This document shows positions 1 to 5,684 of a stretch of DNA of 5,759 bases, piece by piece. The stretch is from an uncultured Angelakisella sp. (GTDB taxonomy: Bacteria > Bacillota > Clostridia > Oscillospirales > Ruminococcaceae): the NCBI GenBank assembly GCA_947564495.1, contig CANOCD010000088.1:1-5759 (forward strand), in the 5' to 3' direction. The notes below the pieces were generated by a model, which made no database searches, was not told the DNA's origin, and saw only the letters and a program-made list of their open reading frames with translations. Each line of letters starts with the position of its first letter. The first letter of the stretch is position 1. The position numbers and the translations under genes are program-made.

Positions 1-26
1 GCCTTTATGGCTTACAAGTTTTTGTA

Positions 27-63
27 ACGCCGCAGGGCGGAAAAAGACCCGTCCGGGCGGCGT
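27..63 (+). other. Strong hairpin, role unclear
   Basis: Bases 27-33 (ACGCCGC) pair with 57-63 (GCGGCGT). An inner stem (35-40 with 49-54, one G-T pair) continues the helix past small bulges. The loop is A-rich (41-48). A short T run (73-76) appears only about 9 bases after the stem, so it is a poor intrinsic terminator. It could still end transcription of a gene whose stop might be the TAA at 25-27. On the minus strand no T run follows. Seen directly: the pairing. Inferred: any function. Confidence 0.4.
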
Positions 64-139
64 GCGGGGAGATTTTGAATGGGCTCTTATAGGGAAACAA
101 TGGGGGGCGGCGCTGGCAGAAGGACCGATCCCTTGCTCC

Positions 140-167
140 CGGCTGCCCCGGTCCGGCGGGGCGGCTG
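140..167. other. GC-rich hairpin in non-coding region
   Basis: Bases 140-150 can pair with 157-167 as an 11-bp stem (two G-T wobbles) around a 6-base loop GTCCGG. An alternative fold pairs GGACCG (122-127) with CGGTCC (149-154), enclosed by GGCAG (115-119) with CTGCC (165-169). The two folds exclude each other. Neither is followed by a T run on either strand, so this is not a simple terminator. It may be part of a structured RNA or a GC-rich coincidence. Confidence 0.35.
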
Positions 168-338
168 CCTTCAGTATCCGGATGATCTGATGGGTATTAT
201 CATACACGAAAGGCCACGAAAAAACTGTTTTCCATTTTACATTTTGGAGGAGATGGATAAAAAATATCCTTCCCCTTTTTGGATTTTAGGCAACAGGAGA
301 GCATCCCGGGGAATTTTCCTTTTTCTTCCAAGATGCAG

Positions 339-362
339 AAAGGCCGCCCTCGCCGGACGGCC
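339..362 (-). terminator. Possible second (back-up) terminator hairpin
   Basis: Read on the minus strand, bases 362-355 pair with 349-342 (GGCCGTCC against GGGCGGCC, one mismatch) around a 5-base loop, followed by TTTCT. It lies directly downstream of the main elaA terminator; the T run of the first hairpin leads into the foot of this one. The T run is short, so it is at best an auxiliary terminator. Confidence 0.4.
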
Positions 363-363
363 C

Positions 364-406
364 AAAAAGTCAGGGCGGCGGTTCCCGCAAGAAGGAACCG
401 CCGCCC
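364..406 (-). terminator. Intrinsic terminator of the aminotransferase-elaA operon
   Basis: A perfect 13-bp GC-rich stem (373-385 GGGCGGCGGTTCC with 394-406) closes an 8-base loop. On the minus strand it is followed after four bases by TTTTT (complement of 364-368). It begins 10 bases beyond the elaA stop codon. Stem strength, T run and position after a stop all fit a Rho-independent terminator for leftward transcription. Confidence 0.85.
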
Positions 407-416
407 CGGAGAGGAG

Positions 417-872
417 TCACTTGTGGTATCGCATCATGATATGGGGCACCCCGCAGATGTCAAAGACCTCCGAGGTGGTGACGAACCCCAGCTCGCTGTA
501 GAACTTTTCCAGGTAGGCCATGGCGGAAATTTCCACCTCGGCCCCGCCGCTGTCCTCCAGCAGCCACCGGCAGGCCCGGCGGACCAGTTCCCCGCCCAGG
601 CCCTGTTTTCTGGCGGGCTTCTTCACCACCAGGCGGCCAAAAGTGGGCAGGCCGCTTTTTTCGTAGCCGCAGCCGGCGGGGAGCAGGCGGACGTATCCCA
701 CGAGGGAGCCGTCCTCCCCCCGGGCCAGCAGATGGGCGGCCTTCTGGTCCCAGCCGTCCAGGTCGGGGTAGATGTTCCCCTGCTCCAGAATGAACACCTC
801 CTGGCGGCAGGCCAGCAGCTCGTAAAGGGTTGCGGTGTCCAGCTGGGAAAAGGGGAGAAGCTGGTAGGTCAT
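417..872 (-). CDS. elaA: ElaA-type GNAT family N-acetyltransferase
   Basis: A 151-residue cytosolic protein of the GNAT (acetyl-CoA-dependent N-acetyltransferase) superfamily, ElaA branch. ElaA hallmarks are visible: VFILEQ at 26-31 followed by Y35, D38 and D42, the GNAT acetyl-CoA pyrophosphate loop RKQGLG at 88-93 (R/Q-x-x-G-x-G), FYSELGF at 124-130, and the closing GVPHIMM at 141-147. Length matches the family (about 150). The ATG at 872 has a strong Shine-Dalgarno (AAGGAGG, 880-886) 7 bases upstream. It is the second gene of a leftward operon, 25 bp after the aminotransferase stop, and is followed by a strong terminator. The substrate of ElaA proteins is not firmly established, and nothing here identifies it. 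The fold and family are secure; the physiological role is not. Confidence 0.93.
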   Translation of the reverse strand: MTYQLLPFSQLDTATLYELLACRQEVFILEQGNIYPDLDGWDQKAAHLLARGEDGSLVGYVRLLPAGCGYEKSGLPTFGRLVVKKPARKQGLGGELVRRACRWLLEDSGGAEVEISAMAYLEKFYSELGFVTTSEVFDICGVPHIMMRYHK

Positions 873-897
873 GGGACGCCCTCCTTCCGGTCGGGGA

Positions 898-2145
898 TCA
901 GCCCTTGTAGTCGGGCTTTTTGCCGATGAGCTCGATGATGTCCTTCATCCCGGCGATCATGGCGTCGATGTCCTCCTTGAGGTTGTACCACTGGCAGGAG
1001 ATGCGGAATCCGCCCACGTTGTCGGTGAACCGCTGGGCGATGAAGATCTTCCGGGCATGGAGGGCCCGCAGGATCTTGCGGTCGATCTCCACGTCGTCGT
1101 AGAGGCGGGCGATGATGATGCCGGCCCGGCGGCCGGGGTCACGATGGGTGATGATGGTGCCGCCGATGGCCTCGATCTGGTCCATGCAGTATTCGCCCAG
1201 CTCCCAGACGTGCTCCTGGATGTTCTCGATGCCGATCTCGTTGACCAGGCCCAGGGATTCCCCCAGGGCGATGGCGCCGGGGTAGTTGCTGGTGCCGCCG
1301 ATCTCGTACTTCCGGGCGGTGTTGGGGAAGGTCCAGTCAAAGACCGACTGGGAATCCAGCTTCTCCCAGTAGGCGCCCCAGCCGCCCTCGGGGACGGTGG
1401 TGTTCAGGTAGCCGCCGTAGCTCTGGCCGATCTTGTCCAGGGCCTCCCGGTTGACGTAGAGGATGCCGGTGCCGTAGGGGCTGTTCCCCCACTTGTGGCC
1501 GCCGGCCACCATCAGGTCGATGTGGCACTCCTTGGTGTCGATCTTGGTGACCCCCATCTGCTGGACGGCGTCCACCACGAACATGATGCCGTTTGCCTTG
1601 CACCAGTCGCCGATCTCTTTGAGGTCGCTGGCCCAGCCGTTGCACCACTCAACAGTGGACATGACCAGGATCTTGGTGGTCTTGTCCGCCAGCTTGGCGA
1701 AGTCGGCGGCCCGGAAGCGGTTGTCCGGGGTCTTGCAGACCCGGATGTCGATGTTCTTGGTCTTTCTCATCAGGCACCAGGGCAGGGCCACCTGGATGAA
1801 CTCCAGGTTGGTGGTGATGATGCTGTCCCCGTCCTCCAGGGGGATGCCGGCGGCGGCGATGTTCAGGCCGTGGGAGGTGCTCTCCACCAGGGCGATCTCC
1901 TCCGGGTCGGCGTTAAAGAGCTTGATGGCCTCGTCGTAGGCCTTGTGGCGCAGGGCGTCCATGGCGATATGGTGAGCACTGCTGTTGGCCTCGTCCTGGC
2001 GGGCGGTCATCTCGGCAAAGGCTTTGACGGCCTCCACCGCCCGGCGGGGGGCGAAGCTGACGCAGGCGGCGTCCAGGAAGGTCATGGTTTTCAGCACGGG
2101 AAATTCCTCTTCACGGATCTTCTTCCAGTCAATGGGTGCGTTCAT
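898..2145 (-). CDS. Class V aminotransferase / cysteine desulfurase-like PLP enzyme
   Basis: A 415-residue fold-type I PLP-dependent enzyme of the aminotransferase class V group (relatives: NifS/SufS, isopenicillin-N epimerase-like, kynureninase). Visible PLP-site elements: ESTSHGLN at 88-95 (phosphate binding), VDAVQQMG at 191-198 with Asp192 for the pyridine nitrogen, and Lys218 in AGGHKWG as the Schiff-base lysine. YEIGGTSNYPG spans 280-290. Arg381 in GGFRIS is the expected substrate-carboxylate arginine, followed by the family's YN-x-x-EDID ending (387-394). The SufS/NifS catalytic-cysteine loop (RAGHHCA type) is not visible; the region before Arg381 reads AQRFTDNVGGF. Cysteine desulfurase activity is therefore doubtful and an aminotransferase, lyase or epimerase role is equally possible. 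The start is placed at ATG 2145 because AAGGAG lies ahead of it; an upstream TTG (2166) would put that site inside the gene. It is first in an operon with elaA. Confidence 0.92.
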   Translation of the reverse strand: MNAPIDWKKIREEEFPVLKTMTFLDAACVSFAPRRAVEAVKAFAEMTARQDEANSSAHHIAMDALRHKAYDEAIKLFNADPEEIALVESTSHGLNIAAAGIPLEDGDSIITTNLEFIQVALPWCLMRKTKNIDIRVCKTPDNRFRAADFAKLADKTTKILVMSTVEWCNGWASDLKEIGDWCKANGIMFVVDAVQQMGVTKIDTKECHIDLMVAGGHKWGNSPYGTGILYVNREALDKIGQSYGGYLNTTVPEGGWGAYWEKLDSQSVFDWTFPNTARKYEIGGTSNYPGAIALGESLGLVNEIGIENIQEHVWELGEYCMDQIEAIGGTIITHRDPGRRAGIIIARLYDDVEIDRKILRALHARKIFIAQRFTDNVGGFRISCQWYNLKEDIDAMIAGMKDIIELIGKKPDYKG

Positions 2146-2153
2146 GGCGATGT

Positions 2154-2161
2154 CTCTCCTT
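2154..2161 (-). promoter_or_regulatory. Shine-Dalgarno site that fixes the aminotransferase start
   Basis: On the minus strand this reads AAGGAGAG, 8 bases before the ATG at 2145. It argues for MNAPIDW as the true N-terminus rather than the longer TTG-initiated frame at 2166, whose first codons would be made from this site. Confidence 0.85.
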
Positions 2162-2174
2162 TTCAACCGTAGTG

Positions 2175-2197
2175 GCCGGAGGCGTGATACCTCCGGC
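2175..2197 (-). promoter_or_regulatory. Leader hairpin upstream of the aminotransferase gene
   Basis: GCCGGAGG (2175-2182) and CCTCCGGC (2190-2197) form a perfect 8-bp stem with a 7-base loop, ending 13 bases before the Shine-Dalgarno site in the leftward transcript. A second GC palindrome lies just upstream of it (about 2204-2217). The minus-strand leader would be strongly folded. I see no T run after the stem on the minus strand, so it is not a leader terminator. Its role could be mRNA stability or translational control, or none. Confidence 0.45.
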
Positions 2198-2253
2198 GGT
2201 TTTCCCCGGGGCCGGGGATCTGTCCTTCTGCATCTTCATTTTAACGGAAATGG

Positions 2254-2283
2254 TCCACAAAGGTCTGTTAAATAGTTTATAAT
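2254..2283 (+). promoter_or_regulatory. Possible upstream secondary promoter for the Crp/Fnr gene
   Basis: A perfect -10 hexamer TATAAT (2278-2283) lies 18 bases after TCCACA (2254-2259, four of six matches to TTGACA). It would start transcription near 2290, upstream of the stronger promoter at 2311-2339. The weak -35 and AT-rich setting make this tentative. Confidence 0.3.
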
Positions 2284-2310
2284 CGCCAAATTTTTTCAAA
2301 AGAAATTTTC

Positions 2311-2339
2311 TTGACACCATTTTTCCCCCATGCTAAAAT
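2311..2339 (+). promoter_or_regulatory. Strong sigma-A-type promoter of the Crp/Fnr gene
   Basis: A perfect -35 TTGACA (2311-2316), a 17-bp spacer and a -10 TAAAAT (2334-2339, five of six) preceded by TGC (2331-2333, extended -10). The predicted start is about 2346, giving a leader of about 52 bases. An AT-rich element just upstream (2291-2310) could act as an UP element. A short dyad TCAA (2296-2299) and TTGA (2311-2314) overlaps the -35 and could be an operator, but it is weak. The leader also contains a GC-rich hairpin (CCCCGG at 2357-2362 with CCGGGG at 2372-2377) just ahead of the ribosome binding site. Confidence 0.85.
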
Positions 2340-2397
2340 GAAAAACAGATCTTGTCCCCGGGCGTCGGGCGCCGGGGCGAAAGGGAAGTGAGAGCCT

Positions 2398-3102
2398 ATG
2401 ACCCCGGAGATGGAGCGGATCTTGAGCCACGATTGGGGGGATGTCAACTCCCCCTGGATCGGGGCGGACCTGGGGATCTGGAGCATCCTTCTGGAGGGGC
2501 GCAAGCCGGTCCGCTGCCCGGCGGGGAGCATCATCTTCAGCCAGGAGGACCCCTTCAGCCTCATCTACATCGTGGCCCGGGGCCGGGTGTGCATCAGCGT
2601 CTTTCACAGCGACGGGGAGCAGAAGCACCTGTACATCGCCTGCCCCGGGGCCATGTTCGGGGAAAACGCCTGCATCCTCAGCCACCCCCACGGCACCACC
2701 GCCACCGCCATCGTGGACAGCGACCTTTACGCCATCCCCAGCAAGGAGTGCCAGCGGCTCTTCCACAGCCAGCAGCAGATCGCCGACTCCATGCTCCAGT
2801 ACGTGGCCCGGAAGAACCAGATGCTCATCGCCCAGGCGGCCATGCTCTCCTTCGACCGGGCGGAGCAGCGGGTGGCCAAGACCCTCCTCCAGCTCTGCGA
2901 CACCTACGGCGTCCCCACCCCCGGGGGAAAGCGCATCGACATCCGCTTCACCTGCACCGACATCTCCTCCATCATCAACACCAGCCGGGTCACCGCCAAC
3001 AACGTGATGATGTCCTTTGCCCGCATGGGCATCCTCTCCCGGGACAACGGCTTTTACACCATCCACGACCAGCAGGCCCTCCAGGAGCTGGCGGTGCAGT
3101 AA
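2398..3102 (+). CDS. Crp/Fnr-superfamily transcriptional regulator
   Basis: A 234-residue cytosolic DNA-binding regulator. Domains: a cyclic-nucleotide-binding-like beta roll at about 35-120 (Y57 IVARGRVCIS; FGEN at 87-90 in the position of the ligand loop), a long dimerisation helix at about 125-155, and a Crp-type winged helix-turn-helix at about 155-222 with the recognition helix near 196-213. The family usually binds DNA as a dimer. The arginine that binds cAMP phosphate in Crp is missing: HPHGTTATA occupies that place. There is no FNR-like cysteine cluster at the N-terminus; the seven cysteines (40, 65, 82, 92, 118, 167, 186) are scattered. The signal is therefore unknown. ATG 2398 is preceded by GAAGTGAG (2384-2391), a moderate ribosome site. 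It lies upstream of feoAB on the same strand, which suggests, but does not show, control of iron uptake. Confidence 0.95.
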   Translation: MTPEMERILSHDWGDVNSPWIGADLGIWSILLEGRKPVRCPAGSIIFSQEDPFSLIYIVARGRVCISVFHSDGEQKHLYIACPGAMFGENACILSHPHGTTATAIVDSDLYAIPSKECQRLFHSQQQIADSMLQYVARKNQMLIAQAAMLSFDRAEQRVAKTLLQLCDTYGVPTPGGKRIDIRFTCTDISSIINTSRVTANNVMMSFARMGILSRDNGFYTIHDQQALQELAVQ

Positions 3103-3262
3103 AGAACACAATAGGACCCCCGCCCCGGCGTCCCCCCATGGACCCCGGGGCTTTTCCCATGCCCGACCCGCCCCAGAACCTTTTGCCGCCCCCGGAATAG
3201 ACTGGTAGAAGAGGAAAAGGAAACCTTCTCTCTCCTCCAATCTTCCAAGGGAGTGTTGCGAT
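3103..3262 (+). promoter_or_regulatory. feoAB upstream region
   Basis: 160 bases between the regulator and feoA. After the terminator-like hairpin there is a purine run (about 3205-3223) facing a pyrimidine run (about 3224-3243), which can fold as an imperfect hairpin centred on AAGG-AAA-CCTT. TAGACT (3198-3203) is a poor -10 candidate without a matching -35. I see no Fur box, no DtxR/IdeR-type palindrome and no Crp/Fnr consensus half-sites. The feoA ribosome site AGGGAG (3248-3253) lies at the end. Confidence 0.4.
3122..3155 (+). terminator. Probable terminator after the Crp/Fnr gene
   Basis: GCCCCGG (3122-3128) pairs with CCGGGGC (3145-3151). The helix continues inward with GTCC (3130-3133) and GGAC (3140-3143) past a single C-C mismatch, closing a 6-base loop. 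TTTT (3152-3155) follows directly. It begins 19 bases after the stop codon. The T run is short, so read-through into feoAB is possible. If it works fully, feoAB needs its own promoter in 3156-3250, where I find no good match. Confidence 0.6.
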
Positions 3263-3499
3263 ATGAACTTGACCGATCTGTCCCGGCTGCGGGACGGGGA
3301 GCAGGCCCGGGTCACCGGCATCGCCGCCGGGGCGGGGGCCATGGGGCGGAGGCTCCGGGACATGGGGCTGGTCCGGGGGACCCGGGTGGAGTGCCTCCTC
3401 CACAGCCCCTTCGGGGACCCCGCCGCCTATCGGATACGGGGGGCCGTGGTGGCCCTGCGGCGGGAGGACAGCCGCAGGGTCCGGGCGGTCCTCCTGTGA
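3263..3499 (+). CDS. feoA: FeoA, ferrous iron transport accessory protein
   Basis: A 78-residue cytosolic SH3-like protein of the FeoA family, normal in length. The core motif RRLRDMGLVRGTRV (29-42) and the second conserved block GDPAAYRIRG followed by AVVALR (51-66) match the family pattern closely. FeoA is thought to interact with FeoB and is needed for efficient Fe(II) uptake in studied bacteria; its exact biochemical action is unsettled. The ATG at 3263 is preceded by AGGGAG (3248-3253) with a 9-base spacing. Its stop lies 22 bases before the feoB start, so the two are co-transcribed. No FeoC gene is seen, which is common in Firmicutes. Confidence 0.95.
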   Translation: MNLTDLSRLRDGEQARVTGIAAGAGAMGRRLRDMGLVRGTRVECLLHSPFGDPAAYRIRGAVVALRREDSRRVRAVLL

Positions 3500-3521
3500 G
3501 AGACAAAGGGGGGATCTTGGA

Positions 3522-5669
3522 ATGGGACTGACAAGAGGCTCCACCGGCCTGGCCGCCCTGGACGGGGGGCTGGTCCTCCAGCGGCTGGCCGAAAGCGACC
3601 GGGTCATCGCCCTGGCGGGCAACCCCAACGTGGGGAAAAGCACCGTCTTCAACGCCCTCACGGGGATGAATCAGCACACCGGGAACTGGCCCGGCAAGAC
3701 GGTGGCCACCGCCCAGGGGCGGTGCGTCCGCCACGGCCAGGGCATCCTCTTTGTGGACCTCCCCGGCACCTACTCCCTCCTGGCCCACTCCGCCGAGGAG
3801 GAGGCCGCCCGGGATTTCCTCTGCTTCGGCGGCGGGGACGGGGCGGTGGTGGTCTGCGACGCCACCTGCCTGGAGCGCAACCTCAACCTGGTCCTCCAGG
3901 TCCTGGAGATCACCCCCCGGACGGTGGTCTGCGTCAACCTCCTGGACGAGGCCGCCAAAAAGGGCATCCACATCGACCTGGAGGGCCTGGAAAAGAGCCT
4001 GGGGGTGCCGGTGGCGGGGACCAGCGCCCGGAGCGGCAAAGGGCTGGAGGAACTCCTCTGCCGCCTGGGGGAGATGGCCTCCTCCGGGGGGCCGGGGAAA
4101 CCCCTGGGGGTGGTCTACCCCCGGGTGGTGGAGGACGGGGTCTCCCTCCTCCTCCCCGCCCTGCGGGAGGCGGCGGGCCCCAAGCTGAACCACCGCTGGC
4201 TGGCCCTCCGCCTCCTGGAGGGGGACGAGAGCCTCTCCCGGGCCCTCTGTACTTACCTGGGGGAGGACATCACCAAGCGCCCGGCGGTGGCCGAGGCCCT
4301 GGCCGCCGCCCGGGACCTTCTGGCCCAGGCGGGGTGGAGCCCCGGCGACCTGGAGGAGGCCCTGGTGGACGCCATCGTGGCCACGGCGGAAAGCGTGGCC
4401 TCCGGGGTGGTCTGCGCCCCGGAAAACACCGGGGAGCGGGACCGGAAGCTGGACCGGCTTTTCACCAGCAAAAGGACCGGCATCCCCGCCATGCTCCTCC
4501 TCCTGGCCCTGGTGTTCTGGCTCACCATCGCCGGGGCCAACTACCCCAGCCAGCTCCTTTCCGCCGGGCTGTTTTCCCTGGGGGATCTCCTTGCCGCCGG
4601 GCTCCAAAGGCTGGGCTGCCCCGGCTGGCTCCTCTCCCCCCTCATGGACGGGGCCTACCGGGTGCTGGCCTGGGTGGTGGCGGTGATGCTCCCCCCCATG
4701 GCCATCTTCTTCCCCCTCTTCACCCTCCTGGAGGACTTCGGGTACCTGCCCCGGGTGGCCTTTAACCTGGACCGGTGCTTCCAGCGGGCCCACGCCTGCG
4801 GCAAGCAGGCCCTGACCATGGCCATGGGCTTCGGCTGCAACGCCGCCGGGGTGGTGGGCTGCCGGATCATCGACTCCCCCCGGGAGCGGCTCATCGCCAT
4901 CATCACCAACTCCTTCGTGCCCTGCAACGGCCGGTTCCCCACCCTCACCCTTCTCATCACCGTCTTTTTCCTGGGGGGACAGGAGGGCTTCTGGCCCTCG
5001 GTCCTCTCCGCCCTGGGGCTCACCGGGGTGATCCTTCTGGGAGTGGGGGCCACCCTCCTGGTCTCCCGGCTCCTCTCGGCCACCATCCTCCGGGGAATGC
5101 CCTCGGCCTTCGCCCTGGAGCTCCCCCCCTACCGCCGCCCCCAGATCGGCAAGGTGCTGGCCCGCTCCATCCTGGACCGGACCCTCTTTGTCCTGGGCCG
5201 GGCGGCGGCGGTGGCGGCCCCGGCGGGGCTCCTCATCTGGGGGATGGCCAACATCACCCTGGGGGATGTCACCCTCCTCCGGCTCTGCGCCGGCTTTCTG
5301 GACCCCTTCGCCCGGCTACTGGGGATGGACGGGGTGATCCTCCTGGCCTTTCTCCTGGGCTTTCCCGCCAACGAGATCGTCATCCCCATCATCATCATGG
5401 CCTACCTTTCGGCGGGGAGCCTGACCGAGATGGAGAGCACCGCCCAGCTCCACGCCCTCTTTGCCGCCAACGGCTGGACCTGGGCCACCGCCGGGTCGGT
5501 GATCCTCTTTTCCCTCTTCCACTGGCCCTGTTCCACCACCTGCCTCACCATCCGCAAGGAGACGGGGAGCTGGAAGTGGACGGCGGTCTCCATCCTGGTC
5601 CCCACGGCGGCGGGGATGGTCCTCTGCTTCCTCTTCACCGCCGCCGTCCGGCTGCTGGGTCTGGCGTAG
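3522..5669 (+). CDS. feoB: FeoB, ferrous iron transporter with G-protein domain
   Basis: A 715-residue inner-membrane Fe(II) transporter, apparently complete. The N-terminal G domain (about 27-183) has G1 GNPNVGKS (33-40), switch region HTGNWPGKT (52-60) with Thr60 as G2, G3 DLPGTYSL (79-86), G4 NLLDE (139-143) and G5 GTSARSGKG (166-174). A helical GDI-like region spans about 195-300. The membrane core begins near 318 with hydrophobic segments around 321-340, 379-402, 456-484, 489-520, 556-577, 604-628, 655-668 and 686-712. Core signatures: GFGCNAAGVVGCR (436-448), FVPCNGRFPT (465-474) with Cys468 in the proposed gate, NEIVIPIII (617-625) and HWPCSTTCLTIRKETGSWKW (667-686). About 25 residues precede the G domain, as in clostridial homologues known to me. 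ATG 3522 follows AGGGGGGA (3507-3514) by 7 bases. Second gene of the feoAB operon. Confidence 0.98.
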   Translation: MGLTRGSTGLAALDGGLVLQRLAESDRVIALAGNPNVGKSTVFNALTGMNQHTGNWPGKTVATAQGRCVRHGQGILFVDLPGTYSLLAHSAEEEAARDFLCFGGGDGAVVVCDATCLERNLNLVLQVLEITPRTVVCVNLLDEAAKKGIHIDLEGLEKSLGVPVAGTSARSGKGLEELLCRLGEMASSGGPGKPLGVVYPRVVEDGVSLLLPALREAAGPKLNHRWLALRLLEGDESLSRALCTYLGEDITKRPAVAEALAAARDLLAQAGWSPGDLEEALVDAIVATAESVASGVVCAPENTGERDRKLDRLFTSKRTGIPAMLLLLALVFWLTIAGANYPSQLLSAGLFSLGDLLAAGLQRLGCPGWLLSPLMDGAYRVLAWVVAVMLPPMAIFFPLFTLLEDFGYLPRVAFNLDRCFQRAHACGKQALTMAMGFGCNAAGVVGCRIIDSPRERLIAIITNSFVPCNGRFPTLTLLITVFFLGGQEGFWPSVLSALGLTGVILLGVGATLLVSRLLSATILRGMPSAFALELPPYRRPQIGKVLARSILDRTLFVLGRAAAVAAPAGLLIWGMANITLGDVTLLRLCAGFLDPFARLLGMDGVILLAFLLGFPANEIVIPIIIMAYLSAGSLTEMESTAQLHALFAANGWTWATAGSVILFSLFHWPCSTTCLTIRKETGSWKWTAVSILVPTAAGMVLCFLFTAAVRLLGLA

Positions 5670-5684
5670 CATCCAAATTTGAAA

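Larger units (their letters stand above)
1..363. other. Non-coding stretch with several GC-rich hairpins
   Basis: No reading frame here has convincing protein character. The open frame starting at 79 runs through the elaA terminator into antisense elaA and has no good ribosome binding site at its first ATG. An internal ATG at 253 has GGAGGAG directly against it, too close for a normal Shine-Dalgarno. The segment splits into a GC-rich part (about 27-175) with strong potential RNA stems and an AT-rich part (about 195-330). A frame open at base 1 reads AFMAYKFL then TAA at 25-27, so the last codons of an upstream plus-strand gene are possible but cannot be shown from eight codons. I recognise no known riboswitch, tRNA or RNase P/SRP/tmRNA signature. 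Confidence 0.6.

Noticed and set aside
64..200. Cobalamin- or SAM-riboswitch-like bases (TTATAGGGAAAC, GGCTGCCCC)
   Set aside because: The resemblance is limited to short fragments. The order and spacing of the conserved core elements do not fit either riboswitch, and no gene follows on the plus strand.
79..501. Plus-strand open frame of 140 codons at the left end
   Set aside because: It crosses the elaA terminator and overlaps antisense elaA, has no proper ribosome site at its start, and shows no conserved-looking sequence. The internal ATG at 253 has GGAGG only 2 bases away, too close.
2146..2166. Upstream TTG start for the aminotransferase (seven extra residues)
   Set aside because: The extra codons are made from the Shine-Dalgarno sequence that serves the ATG at 2145.
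871..2172. Long plus-strand open frame (433 codons) opposite the aminotransferase gene
   Set aside because: Its translation is rich in Gly, Val, Asp and His with no recognisable motif. It mirrors a gene with a full set of PLP-enzyme motifs and is a product of GC-rich antisense DNA.
2238..2271. Minus-strand promoter candidate TTAACA ... TAAAAT for the aminotransferase operon
   Set aside because: Both hexamers match five of six, but the spacer is 22 bases, too long for a normal sigma-A promoter. No better minus-strand pair was found.
2296..3363. Minus-strand open frame (355 codons) opposite the Crp/Fnr gene
   Set aside because: No protein-family character, and it spans the strong plus-strand promoter, the whole regulator gene and the terminator. 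It is a shadow frame.
3312..4793. Long minus-strand open frame (493 codons) opposite feoA and feoB
   Set aside because: Low-complexity Gly/Pro/Glu-rich translation. The opposite strand encodes unmistakable FeoA and FeoB motifs throughout.
3522..5669. Possible frameshift or truncation in feoB at the contig end
   Set aside because: The frame is continuous from the G1 motif to a TAG at 5667-5669, and the C-terminal HWPCSTTC...KETGSWKW signature is intact. Length is normal for the family.
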